This document shows, one piece after another, positions 26,308 to 34,722 of a DNA stretch of 64,000 nucleotides. The stretch lies in NCBI GenBank assembly GCA_015709695.1, contig CP054183.1:2220992-2284991 (forward strand). Direction: 5' to 3'. The translations under genes and the position numbers were made by a program. Each line of letters opens with the position of its first letter. Within the stretch, counting starts at the first letter, position 1. The notes under the pieces were generated by a model, which searched no databases, was not told the DNA's origin, and saw nothing but the letters and a program-made list of their open reading frames with translations. This DNA comes from Gammaproteobacteria bacterium. GTDB taxonomy: Bacteria > Pseudomonadota > Gammaproteobacteria > Steroidobacterales > GCA-2729495.

Positions 26308-27861
26308 TCAGACGATGCGTGAGCCGGCATTGCCCCAGTAGCGGTCCCTGAGGATGCGCTTGTAGAGCTTGCCGGTGGGCAGGCGCGGCAGCTCGTCGAC
26401 GAAATCGACGCTGCGCGGACACTTGTAATGCGCCAGGTGCTCGCGGGCATAGCCGATGAGCTCGGCCGCCAGCGCCTCGCCCGGCGTGGCGCCCGGCGCC
26501 GCCTGCACCACCGCCTTCACCGCCTCACCCATCCCGGGATCCGGCACGCCGAACACGGCCACGTCGGCCACGGCGGGATGCAGGACCAGCCGGTCCTCGA
26601 TCTCCTGCGGATAGATATTGACCCCGCCGGAAATGATCATGAAGGTGGCGCGGTCGGTGAGGTAGAGGAAGCCGTCCGCATCCACGTGGCCGACGTCGCC
26701 GAGCGCGCTCCAGTTGCCATGCTGCGGATGGCGCGCCGAGCGGGTCTTGTCGGCGTCCTTGTGGTACTCGAACGGATTGCCGGACTGCTCGAAGTAGACC
26801 AGCCCGGACTCGCCCGGCGGCAGCTCGCGCCCCTCCTCATCGCAGACGTGCAGGATGCCCATCACGGCCTTGCCGACCGTGCCCGGATGCGCCAGCCACT
26901 CCCGGGAATCGCAGTGGGTGAGCCCATGCAGTTCGCTGCCCGAGTAGTACTCGTAGAGGATCGGCCCCCACCACTCGATCATCTGCTGCTTGACGACCAC
27001 CGGGCAGGGCGCGGCGCCATGCACGGCGACCCGGTGCGAGGACAGGTCGAAGCCGCTGCGCTCGGCGAGCCGGCGCTTGAGCAGGCGCACGAACATCGTC
27101 GGCACCCACTGGCTGTGGGTGATGCGGAACCTCTCGATGGCGCGCAGCGCCTCGATCTCCTCGAAGCGCGGCATCACGACCACCGTGCCGCCCTGCACCG
27201 TGGCCGCCACGCCGAAGCCCGTCGGCGCCGAGTGGTACAGCGGCGCGGTGGACAGGAACACGGTGTCCTCGTCGAAGCCCCAGAGCGTGCGCTGCGGCCC
27301 CGCGAGCTGGGCCGCACCCTCGCTGATGGGCAGCCCCGACAGCGGGCGCAGGATGCCCTTCGGCCGCCCGGTGGTGCCCGAGCTGTAGAGCATGAAGCGG
27401 CCCTCCGGCTCCGCCGCCAGCGGCTGCGCCGGCTGGACCGCCAGCTGCGCCTCGTAGTCCTCGTAGCCCTCGATCGCCCCGTTGATCGCCAGCCAGGTAT
27501 GGCAACGCGGCGCCAGGCGCGGCAGCTCCCGCGCCACGCCGGCCAGCGTGCCCGACGCCACCAGCAGCTGCGCCTCGCAGTCATTGAGTATGTACGCCGC
27601 CTCCTCCGCCGTGAGGTAGCGGTTGATCGGCGTGACATAGAGCCCCGAGCGCAGCGCCGCCCAGATGCCCTCGAAATAGCGCAGGTCATTGTCCATGAAC
27701 AGCGCGACATGGTCGCCGGGCCGCAGGCCCCGCTGCCACATCAGCTGCGCCAGGCGATTCGAGCGTGCATCGAACTCGCCATAAGTCACCGTCGCGCCGC
27801 TGGCCGCATCGATGAACGCCGCCTTCCGCGGAAACTTGCGGGCCCAGTTGCCTGGATACAT
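26308..27861 (-). CDS. Acyl-CoA synthetase (AMP-forming)
   Basis: This 517-aa ANL-superfamily ligase has P-loop YSSGTTGRPKG near residue 162, the adenylate site around YYSGSELHG, GDVGHVDADGFLYLTDR, and the catalytic lysine region LPTGKLYKR near 499. It activates a carboxylic acid to its CoA thioester at the expense of ATP. It is the first gene of an operon with the fused two-domain acyl-CoA dehydrogenase, so it likely supplies that enzyme's substrate. The overall similarity is to FadD-type ligases for bulky acids; the acid itself is not determined. AGGAGG at good spacing fixes the ATG. Confidence 0.9.
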   Translation of the reverse strand: MYPGNWARKFPRKAAFIDAASGATVTYGEFDARSNRLAQLMWQRGLRPGDHVALFMDNDLRYFEGIWAALRSGLYVTPINRYLTAEEAAYILNDCEAQLLVASGTLAGVARELPRLAPRCHTWLAINGAIEGYEDYEAQLAVQPAQPLAAEPEGRFMLYSSGTTGRPKGILRPLSGLPISEGAAQLAGPQRTLWGFDEDTVFLSTAPLYHSAPTGFGVAATVQGGTVVVMPRFEEIEALRAIERFRITHSQWVPTMFVRLLKRRLAERSGFDLSSHRVAVHGAAPCPVVVKQQMIEWWGPILYEYYSGSELHGLTHCDSREWLAHPGTVGKAVMGILHVCDEEGRELPPGESGLVYFEQSGNPFEYHKDADKTRSARHPQHGNWSALGDVGHVDADGFLYLTDRATFMIISGGVNIYPQEIEDRLVLHPAVADVAVFGVPDPGMGEAVKAVVQAAPGATPGEALAAELIGYAREHLAHYKCPRSVDFVDELPRLPTGKLYKRILRDRYWGNAGSRIV

Positions 27862-28237
27862 CGCCGGTCCTCCTGCCGGGTGCCCGGGCCGTGCCGGGTG
27901 CCGGGCTTACGGTTACGGAAACCTTGCTTCTACCTGCCAACCCATCATCTTTGCCGGGCGCGGGCGTTGCAAGGGCTCCGGGCTGATGAGGGTGCGGGAC
28001 CGGAAGCGGTGCGAACTGCCACTTTCAGGCCGCGGTCCATCCCTTGCGATCGGCGATGGAAGAACCAAAAATCGCTTGGCCGTGATGGGCTGCGGAGTCG
28101 GGATTCAGCGATGATGGAGCCAGTGAGCCGGTGAGATCTCTGCGGGAAACTCCGCCGGGTGCTGCACGCCGAGTGGTAGCCAGGAGCCACCTCGCGGGGC
28201 ATATCGAGGCGCCTTGCCGGCGCCGCAGGAGGAAGCC
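27862..28237. other. 376-bp intergenic region between divergent genes
   Basis: No gene is supported here. It should contain the promoters of the acyl-CoA ligase operon (minus) and the small coiled-coil membrane protein (plus). The segment at 27880-27910 is a short GCCGGG/CCCGGGC-rich repeat patch. Ribosome sites lie at both ends. I see no convincing promoter boxes or RNA structure. Confidence 0.6.
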
Positions 28238-28498
28238 ATGACTGACAGTTCCAACCTGATCATGGTCTTGATCGTTCTGGTGGGCGTGATCGCCGTATTC
28301 CTCGTATGCAGGGAAGCCGTTTGCTGGTACTGGAAGATCAACAAGCGCCTGGCGATGCTTGAAAGATTGGTTGACCAGCAAAGCACTCTGGCCTCTCTGC
28401 AGGCATCGACGAATGACAAGCTGGATGATGTCTGCCAGGAGCTGAGGCAGATGCGCAAGCAGAACGAGTCTGGCTTCCAGCCGCCAGGGTCCCGTTAG
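28238..28498 (+). CDS. Small membrane protein with coiled coil
   Basis: This 86-aa protein has one strong membrane helix (LIMVLIVLVGVIAVFLV, residues 6-22) and then a helical, heptad-like segment (residues about 35-78, KRLAMLERLVDQQSTLASLQ onward) likely to form a coiled coil. No family recognised. Clear GGAGGA lies before the ATG at 28238. It stands alone between the acyl-CoA ligase and the RND pump, in the opposite direction to both. Codon use is less GC-biased than that of neighbouring genes, which may reflect its short hydrophobic composition or later arrival. Confidence 0.7.
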   Translation: MTDSSNLIMVLIVLVGVIAVFLVCREAVCWYWKINKRLAMLERLVDQQSTLASLQASTNDKLDDVCQELRQMRKQNESGFQPPGSR

Positions 28499-28555
28499 TC
28501 CCATGGCTCGGCCCCCTGCCGTCAGGCAGGCGGCATGATGGATCACCCGGTGCGG

Positions 28556-31500
28556 CTACGAGTTCGCTGAAGCCGCCGTCCGCCCCGGTGCGCCGTCGCG
28601 ACCAGCGGCACTGCCGGCCGCGGCCGGCCCGGCCTCATGCGCCCCGGACAGCCACAGGTACACCGCGGGCAGGATCAGCAGCGTGAACAGCGTGCCGATC
28701 GCCATCCCCGAGACCAGCACGATGCCGATGCTGTTGCGTGCCGCCGCGCCCGGCCCGCTGACCAGCACCAGCGGCAGGTGGCCGAACACCGTCGCCGCGG
28801 TGGTCATCAGCACCGGGCGCAGCCGCTCCAGCGAGGCCTCGCGGATCGCCGCCATGCGCTCCTGCCCAGCCTCGCGCAGCTTGTTGGCGAACTCGACGAT
28901 GAGGATGCCGTTCTTGGCGATCAGGCCGACCAGGGTGATCAGCCCCACCTGGGTGAAGATGTTGATGGTGGTGAACTCGAGGAAAGTGAACACCAGCGCA
29001 CTGGTCAGCGCCAGCGGCACCGAAGCCAGCAGGATCACCAGCGGGTCGCGGAAGTTGCCGAACTGCGCGGTGAGCACCAGGTAGATCAGCACCACGGCGA
29101 AGGCCAGCGTGCCACTCAGGGTCGCGCCCTCGGTGCGGATCTGGCGTGACTCACCGGCGTAGTCGATCGCATAGCCTGGCGGCAGGACCTCGGCGGCCGC
29201 CGCCTCGAGCGCCGCCAGACCCTGCTCCTTGGTCAGCCCCGGGAAGATGCCGCCGTTGATGCGGAACGAGTTGCGCTGCTGGAACCGGTTGAGCGAGCGC
29301 GGCGCGGCATTGCTCTCGACGCGGGCGAAGCTCGAAACGGGAATCAGCTGCCCGCCAGGGCCCATGACCTTGAGGTCGAGCAGGCGGCTGACATCGCGGC
29401 GCTCGGCCTCGCCCATCTGCGGGATGACCTTGTAGCTGCGCCCGTCAAGGTTGAAGCGGTTGACGTAGGCGCCGCCGAGGAGCACGCCGAGTTCCTGGCC
29501 GACCTGGGTGAGGTCGAGCCCGAGGTCGGCCACGCGGTTGCGGTCGATCACCACGCTGGCCTGCGAGATATCCACCTTCAGGTCCGTGTCGGCGAACATG
29601 AAGCGGCCGGAGGCGCGCGCCGCCTTCACCAGGCTCTGCGCCACGGGCAGCATGCGCTCGATGTCATCGGCGGCAGTCACCACCATCTCGACGTCGAACT
29701 GCCCCGCTCCGGGCAGCGCCGCTGCCAGCGACACGAAGGCGCGCGCACCGGTGATATCGCGCACCAGGCCATAGGCCTGCGGCAGGATCTCCATGGCGCT
29801 GCGCTCGCGCTGCGAATAGTCCTTGAGCGCCATGCCGCCGAAGCCGACGTTGCGCCGCGACACCTCCCAGCTCAGGTAGGCCTCCGGCAGTTCCAGCAGC
29901 CTGCGGACGACGTCGGCCGTGCGCTCGGCGGTGTAGCGCACCGAGGCGTCGGGCGCCGACTCGACGAAGATGCTGATCTCGCCCTGGTCCTCGGTGGGCG
30001 CCAGCTCCCGTGGCGACAGCAGGAACAGCGGCGCGAGAAGCAGCAGCGCCGCGCCACCGGCCACCAGCGTGGTATTGCGCTGCGCGAGGGTGGCGTCCAG
30101 CACGCGGGCGTAGCGTTCACGCAGTCGCGTGAAACGTGCCTCGACGAATGCCGCCAGCCGTGGCCGCTCGCTGCGCTCGCGCACCAGCTGCGAACTCATG
30201 ACCGGCGAGAGCACCAGGGCGACGATGCCGGACATGATCACCGCCATCGCCAGCGTGAAGGCGAACTCCTTGAAGAGCACCCCGGTGAGACCGGAGAGGA
30301 AGCCGATCGGCGCATAGACCGCGGCCAGCGTGATGGTCATCGACACCAGCGGCGCGAACAGCTGGCGGGCGCTGGCCAGCGCCGCGTCGATCCGGCTCAT
30401 CCCCTGGTCGACCAGCCGCTGCACGTTCTCGACGACGACGATGGCATCGTCGACCACCAGCCCGACCGAGAGCACGATCGCCAGCATGGTCAGCAGGTTC
30501 AGCGAGAAGCCCAGCAGGTACATGAAGATGGCGGCGCCGACCAGCGAGATCGGGATGGCGACCAGCGGCACCAGTGCGGTGCGTAGCGAGCCGAGGAACA
30601 GGAACACCACCAGCGCGACGATGGCCACCGTCTCGGCCAGCGTGGTGAAGATGCCGCGGATGGCATTGCGCATGTAGAGGGTGCCGTCGTAGCCGACCAG
30701 CACCCGCATGCCCGCAGGCAGTGACGGCTCCAGCTCGGCGAGGCGGCGGTACAGCGCATCGGCCACTTCGATCTCGTTCACCCCCGGCAGGGTCCACACG
30801 GCCATGAACACCGTGGGCTCGGCGTTCTCCCGCGTCTCGGAGGCAGCCTCTTCGGCGCCGAGTTCCACCCGGGCCACGTCGCGCAGCCGCAGGGTCGCGC
30901 CCGCCCTTTGCCGCACGATGAGATCGGCGAACTCCTCCGGTGAGCGCAGGTCGGTGTTCGCCAGCAGGTCCACCTGCGCAGACTGCCCCTCGGTGCGGCC
31001 GAGCGCCGCCAGGTAGTTGTTGCGGCGGAGCGCGTCGTAGACCTCGCGCGCGCTGACGCCGAGCGCCGCCATGCGCTCCGGATCGAGCCAGATGCGCATG
31101 GCGAGCGGCGTACCGCCGGCGATGTCGGCGCGTTGCACGCCCGGCACCGTGGACAGGGCCGGCTGCACGGCGCGTGTCAGCCACTCGGTTACCTGCGCGC
31201 GGCTGAGGCGGTCGGACTTGTAGCTGATGTAGAAGCTGGCGTAGGGGCGGTCCGCCCGCTGCACGACGACGGTGGGCGGCTCGGAATCGCCGGGCAGCTC
31301 GGCGCGAATCTGGTCGAGCCGCGCGCCGACCTCGGTCAGTGCCACATTGGCGTCGGCGTTGAGCTTCAGCCGTACCGTCACCGTCGACAGCCCGGCAATG
31401 CTCTGCGACTCGACGTAGTCGATGCCGGTCACGGTGGCGACGGCGCGCTCGATCGGCGTAGTGATGAAGCCGCGCACCACGTCGGCGCTGGCACCGATGT

Positions 31501-31654
31501 AGGTGGTCTGGACGATGATCGCCGCGCTCTCGATGCGCGGGAACTGCTGGATGGGCAGGTTCAGCGCTGCCCGCCCGCCGACCAGCAGGATGGCCAGGCT
31601 CGCCACCAGGGCGAGCACCGGCTTGCGGACGAAGGCTTCGAGCAGCCGGTTCAC
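28556..31654 (-). CDS. RND multidrug efflux transporter (HAE1/AcrB-like)
   Basis: The 1032 aa are the usual AcrB length. There are 12 membrane helices with two large periplasmic loops. Family signatures include SGxTx-type LTGVLFKEFAFTLAM, VVDDAIVVVENVQR in TM4 with proton-relay acidic residues, and GLIAKNGILIVEFAN in TM10-11. It forms the proton-driven inner-membrane trimer of a tripartite pump. It starts with GTG at 31654, overlapping the adaptor stop as GTGA. No outer-membrane channel gene is adjacent, so a TolC-like protein from elsewhere must be shared. Substrates cannot be predicted. Confidence 0.94.
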   Translation of the reverse strand: MNRLLEAFVRKPVLALVASLAILLVGGRAALNLPIQQFPRIESAAIIVQTTYIGASADVVRGFITTPIERAVATVTGIDYVESQSIAGLSTVTVRLKLNADANVALTEVGARLDQIRAELPGDSEPPTVVVQRADRPYASFYISYKSDRLSRAQVTEWLTRAVQPALSTVPGVQRADIAGGTPLAMRIWLDPERMAALGVSAREVYDALRRNNYLAALGRTEGQSAQVDLLANTDLRSPEEFADLIVRQRAGATLRLRDVARVELGAEEAASETRENAEPTVFMAVWTLPGVNEIEVADALYRRLAELEPSLPAGMRVLVGYDGTLYMRNAIRGIFTTLAETVAIVALVVFLFLGSLRTALVPLVAIPISLVGAAIFMYLLGFSLNLLTMLAIVLSVGLVVDDAIVVVENVQRLVDQGMSRIDAALASARQLFAPLVSMTITLAAVYAPIGFLSGLTGVLFKEFAFTLAMAVIMSGIVALVLSPVMSSQLVRERSERPRLAAFVEARFTRLRERYARVLDATLAQRNTTLVAGGAALLLLAPLFLLSPRELAPTEDQGEISIFVESAPDASVRYTAERTADVVRRLLELPEAYLSWEVSRRNVGFGGMALKDYSQRERSAMEILPQAYGLVRDITGARAFVSLAAALPGAGQFDVEMVVTAADDIERMLPVAQSLVKAARASGRFMFADTDLKVDISQASVVIDRNRVADLGLDLTQVGQELGVLLGGAYVNRFNLDGRSYKVIPQMGEAERRDVSRLLDLKVMGPGGQLIPVSSFARVESNAAPRSLNRFQQRNSFRINGGIFPGLTKEQGLAALEAAAAEVLPPGYAIDYAGESRQIRTEGATLSGTLAFAVVLIYLVLTAQFGNFRDPLVILLASVPLALTSALVFTFLEFTTINIFTQVGLITLVGLIAKNGILIVEFANKLREAGQERMAAIREASLERLRPVLMTTAATVFGHLPLVLVSGPGAAARNSIGIVLVSGMAIGTLFTLLILPAVYLWLSGAHEAGPAAAGSAAGRDGAPGRTAASANS

Positions 31655-32775
31655 GAGCCGCGCGGCGCCCCGGCCGCCGGCGCCCCCGCCTTCCCGTCCG
31701 CCTCGATGATCTTCACACGCGACCCCTGGCGCAGCTTGAAGGAGCCTTCGGTTGCCACGCGCTCGCCGGCGGCGAGCCCATCGAGGATCACCACCTCGGA
31801 ATCGAGCGTCGGCCCGGTACGCACGAAGCGTTGCTCGGCAGTCGGGCCTTTCGCGTCGCCGGCATCCTCGCGGATGACGTAGACATGATCGCCAAAGGCC
31901 GCACGGCGCACCGCTGCCTGCGGCACCGCCAGCACCTCGCGGGCTGCGGCGGCCGCCACCGTCACCTCGACGAAGGCGCCCGGTGTCAGGCCGGCGGCGA
32001 CCGGCGCCTCGGCGCGCACGCGCACGGTGCGCGACGCCTCGTCGGCGCGCGCGTCGATGGCGCGGACCACGGCGGTGGCGCCGGCAGGCAGGCCCGCGCC
32101 GGCCAGGCGCACTTCCATGCCCGGTGCCAGCTGCGCGGCGATTTCCTGCTGCAGCCGGAAGTCGACGAACACGCTTTCAGCCACGCTCTCCAGCGTCGTC
32201 AGCTCGCTGCCCGCGGCGAGGTACTGGCCCGGGTGCACGTCGCGCAGGCCGATGCGGCCGCGGAACGGCGCGCGCACGGTGCGCCGCTGGATGGTGGTGG
32301 CGATCACGTCGCGGCGCGCCTCCGCCTGGGCCAGCTGCGCCTCGGCGCGGTCCACCTCCGCCTGCGTGCCGGCGCGCTGCTCGACCAGCTTGCGGGTGCG
32401 CTCGGCCGTGAGGCGGGCGAGCGTGATGTCCGCTTCGGCACTGCGCAGCTCCGCGCGCTCGGAACGCGTGTCGAGCTCGAGCAACACCTGGCCGGCCTCG
32501 ACGACCTCGCCGGAATGGAAGCTGACGCGCGCGACCGTTCCGGGCAGCTCGTTGCTCAGGGTGACGAATTCGCGCGCCACCACGGTGCCCGGGGCGCTGG
32601 CGGCGACCTGCCAGTTGATGGGGTGCGCCACCGCCACGCTCACCGACTCCGCCGGATTGGCGAATGCGGCACCCGCCGCGATCGCCGCGGTCACGCGCCA
32701 GTACTTGTAGCTGCCGAGTGCCGCAACGACGGCAATCAGGGTGATGACGATGAGAAGCAGGGCACGTCGGTTCAT
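31651..32775 (-). CDS. RND periplasmic adaptor (membrane fusion protein)
   Basis: This 374-aa protein has an N-terminal uncleaved or cleaved signal anchor (residues 5-22). A lipoyl-like half-motif VSFHSGEVVEAGQVLLELDTR follows, then a helical hairpin with repeated AEAQLAQAE-type heptads, and beta-barrel and membrane-proximal domains. This is the HlyD/AcrA layout. It links the RND trimer to an outer-membrane channel. It is the first gene of the pump operon. A TAGAAT box ends only six bases before the ATG and there is no Shine-Dalgarno, so the transcript may be leaderless. Confidence 0.92.
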   Translation of the reverse strand: MNRRALLLIVITLIAVVAALGSYKYWRVTAAIAAGAAFANPAESVSVAVAHPINWQVAASAPGTVVAREFVTLSNELPGTVARVSFHSGEVVEAGQVLLELDTRSERAELRSAEADITLARLTAERTRKLVEQRAGTQAEVDRAEAQLAQAEARRDVIATTIQRRTVRAPFRGRIGLRDVHPGQYLAAGSELTTLESVAESVFVDFRLQQEIAAQLAPGMEVRLAGAGLPAGATAVVRAIDARADEASRTVRVRAEAPVAAGLTPGAFVEVTVAAAAAREVLAVPQAAVRRAAFGDHVYVIREDAGDAKGPTAEQRFVRTGPTLDSEVVILDGLAAGERVATEGSFKLRQGSRVKIIEADGKAGAPAAGAPRGS

Positions 32776-32781
32776 GCCCGG

Positions 32782-32809
32782 ATTCTACGGGCTGCCCATG
32801 CCACTGCAA
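32782..32809 (-). promoter_or_regulatory. Possible promoter giving a leaderless adaptor mRNA
   Basis: On the minus strand, TTGCAG and TAGAAT are about 16 bases apart, and TAGAAT ends six bases before the adaptor ATG at 32775. Transcription would start at or next to the start codon. The -10 is 5/6 to consensus and the -35 is weak. Confidence 0.33.
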
Positions 32810-32868
32810 ATGCGGGGCCATGCCGTTGGCCGCCTGTGGAACGGCGACGAGGCCGGGACGGGCGCGGA

Positions 32869-34050
32869 TTACTCCGATAATGTGCTGGCGGCGGGGCGCA
32901 TGTCGGCAATCACCGCATTGTCGGGTACCGGAGTGGCCGGGATGCCCTTGTAGTTCCCGGGCCCGAGTCCGAGCGAAGACACATCCATCACATACACCGA
33001 GAATCCTGCCGCCTGCCTTGCAAAGACCATCTTCCGGCCATCCGGTGACAGCGACGGCAAGCCGTCGAATCCCGGGCTGTAGGTCAGGCGCCGGGGCGCA
33101 TCGCCCGCGAGGTCGCCGAGGAAGACCTCCCAGTTGTTGCCGTCGACCACGCGCACGAACACATAGTGACGGCCATCCGGCGCCGGATACGGCGCCCAGT
33201 TCATGTCGCGGTCGAAAGTGCGCTGGGTGAGGCCCGTGCCGTCCTGCCGGATGGTGAAGACGGTCATCGGCGTGATCCACCGCCTTTGCCCCTGCGGCTG
33301 CTGCTTGCGCAGTTCGTTCTTCACGCTCCTCTGCCAGGCACGGAACATGATGGTCTCGTTGTCCGGCATGTAGAACGGGGCGCCTTCCTGCCAGTCATCG
33401 GTGCGGGTGATCTGCTGCTCCCCGCTGCCGTCGGCGCGCATCCGCCAGAGATCCATGCGCCCGTCGGTCTGGCGCCCGAAGACGATCCACTTGCCGTCCG
33501 GCGATACGGACACCTCCGCGTCGTACCACTGGTTATGGGTGAGGCGCCGGACATTCCCGCCTTCGGGGTCGGAGAGATAGAGCTCCGCGCCGCGCGGATA
33601 GTCGGCATCGTCGAACCAGTTGCCGAAGGGCATGTCCATGTTGTCGCGGGTGGAGGTCCAGACGATCTGCTTCATGTCGGGAAAGAAGTATGAGCAGGCA
33701 TCCTGGCCGTGGTCATTGATGCGGCGGACGACGCTGCCATCGTCGGTGAACACGTAGGTCAGGGAGCCACCGCCACCGGAACCCTCGGCGCGCTGTGCCT
33801 GCGGGTCGTCCATGTTGGCGATCAGATGCAGGCTGTCTGCGGCGTAGTAGGCTTCGCCGCCCGGCGGGAGGTTGGGCACCTTGCGTACCGGCAACTCGAC
33901 GCCTGGCACGGGTGTGGCTGCCGCGGCCGGGCTGGCCGCCGGGCCGGTATCGGCCGATTGCTGCGGGGAGGGTGCCGGGGAGCAGGCCGCGAGCACGGCC
34001 AGCAGCAGGCATCCCCCTGCGCCCTGCGAGGCTGAAGACAATCCGGCCAT
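32869..34050 (-). CDS. Beta-propeller (PD40/TolB-like) lipoprotein
   Basis: This 393-aa protein has a lipoprotein signal ending LLAVLAAC near residue 23, an Ala/Pro-rich linker, and at least four WD40-like beta-propeller repeats. Examples are SVSPDGKWIVFGRQTDGRMDLWRM near residue 170 and LSPDGRKMVFARQ near 340. It is an envelope-anchored propeller, related in fold to TolB, probably a binding scaffold. ATG 34050 has AGGAGG six bases upstream; an ATG 27 bases earlier spoils the lipoprotein signal. It is co-directional with the RND operon, whose start is about 90 bp downstream. Confidence 0.82.
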   Translation of the reverse strand: MAGLSSASQGAGGCLLLAVLAACSPAPSPQQSADTGPAASPAAAATPVPGVELPVRKVPNLPPGGEAYYAADSLHLIANMDDPQAQRAEGSGGGGSLTYVFTDDGSVVRRINDHGQDACSYFFPDMKQIVWTSTRDNMDMPFGNWFDDADYPRGAELYLSDPEGGNVRRLTHNQWYDAEVSVSPDGKWIVFGRQTDGRMDLWRMRADGSGEQQITRTDDWQEGAPFYMPDNETIMFRAWQRSVKNELRKQQPQGQRRWITPMTVFTIRQDGTGLTQRTFDRDMNWAPYPAPDGRHYVFVRVVDGNNWEVFLGDLAGDAPRRLTYSPGFDGLPSLSPDGRKMVFARQAAGFSVYVMDVSSLGLGPGNYKGIPATPVPDNAVIADMRPAASTLSE

Positions 34051-34212
34051 GGTGCACCTCCTGCACTTGACCTTCATGCAGCGCCGCGGGGTGCGGCGCG
34101 CCTGCGCCCAACCATACTCCAGGAACTTTCCCCGTGCGAGGCAGGGACGGCCGCTGCCAGGCCCGGCATCACGAAGGCCGTGCCGGCGCCCGCCGGCGGC
34201 ATGACGACCCGG

Positions 34213-34512
34213 TCAGCGGCGCGGCTCGCCGCCCTTCCGGACCGGGCCGGTCAGCCCGGCCGGGTCGGCCGGCGCAGCCGCAGGTGCTGCGACATCTTCC
34301 GGCGGTACCACGAAGGCCGGTACCACGCCTGGCCCGGTAACCACTTCGGTGGCTGGCGGCGGCGGCGCCGCGCGGGGTGCAAAGTAGATACGGGTCAGCG
34401 TGTGCATGCTCCGGAGAAAGCCGTCGAAACCCAGCATTAGCAGGCTAATGGCCACCGTGGCGACGAGCGCTGCGGTCAGCTGCCTGGCGATGCGGTTCCG
34501 GGATGGGGTCAT
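34213..34512 (-). CDS. Small membrane-anchored Pro/Ala-rich protein
   Basis: This 99-aa protein starts MTPSRNRIARQ, then has one membrane helix (LVATVAISLLMLGF, residues about 16-29) and a Pro/Ala-rich tail of about 60 residues (PPPPATEVV, PAAAPADPAG). That tail is probably extended in the periplasm. There is no known domain, and no strong ribosome site. It could be a real small envelope protein or a spurious frame; composition (TM plus proline-rich tail) and the clean gap favour the first. Confidence 0.5.
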   Translation of the reverse strand: MTPSRNRIARQLTAALVATVAISLLMLGFDGFLRSMHTLTRIYFAPRAAPPPPATEVVTGPGVVPAFVVPPEDVAAPAAAPADPAGLTGPVRKGGEPRR

Positions 34513-34722
34513 TCGGCAGCGGCAAGTGTAACCCAGGCAACCGAACGGGCACCTGCGCTTGCCTGAACCGCATCGCCCTGTGTTATGGTCGGCCACATCG
34601 TGGATCACCATGCGCTCAGGTCCTCTGAACATGGTCAACACCTCCGCATCGGGATGCTGATGCGGACGGCCACCGCGATCCCCCGTCTCTTTCCGGTCCC
34701 ACGGTCAACAGGAGGTCGTGCC

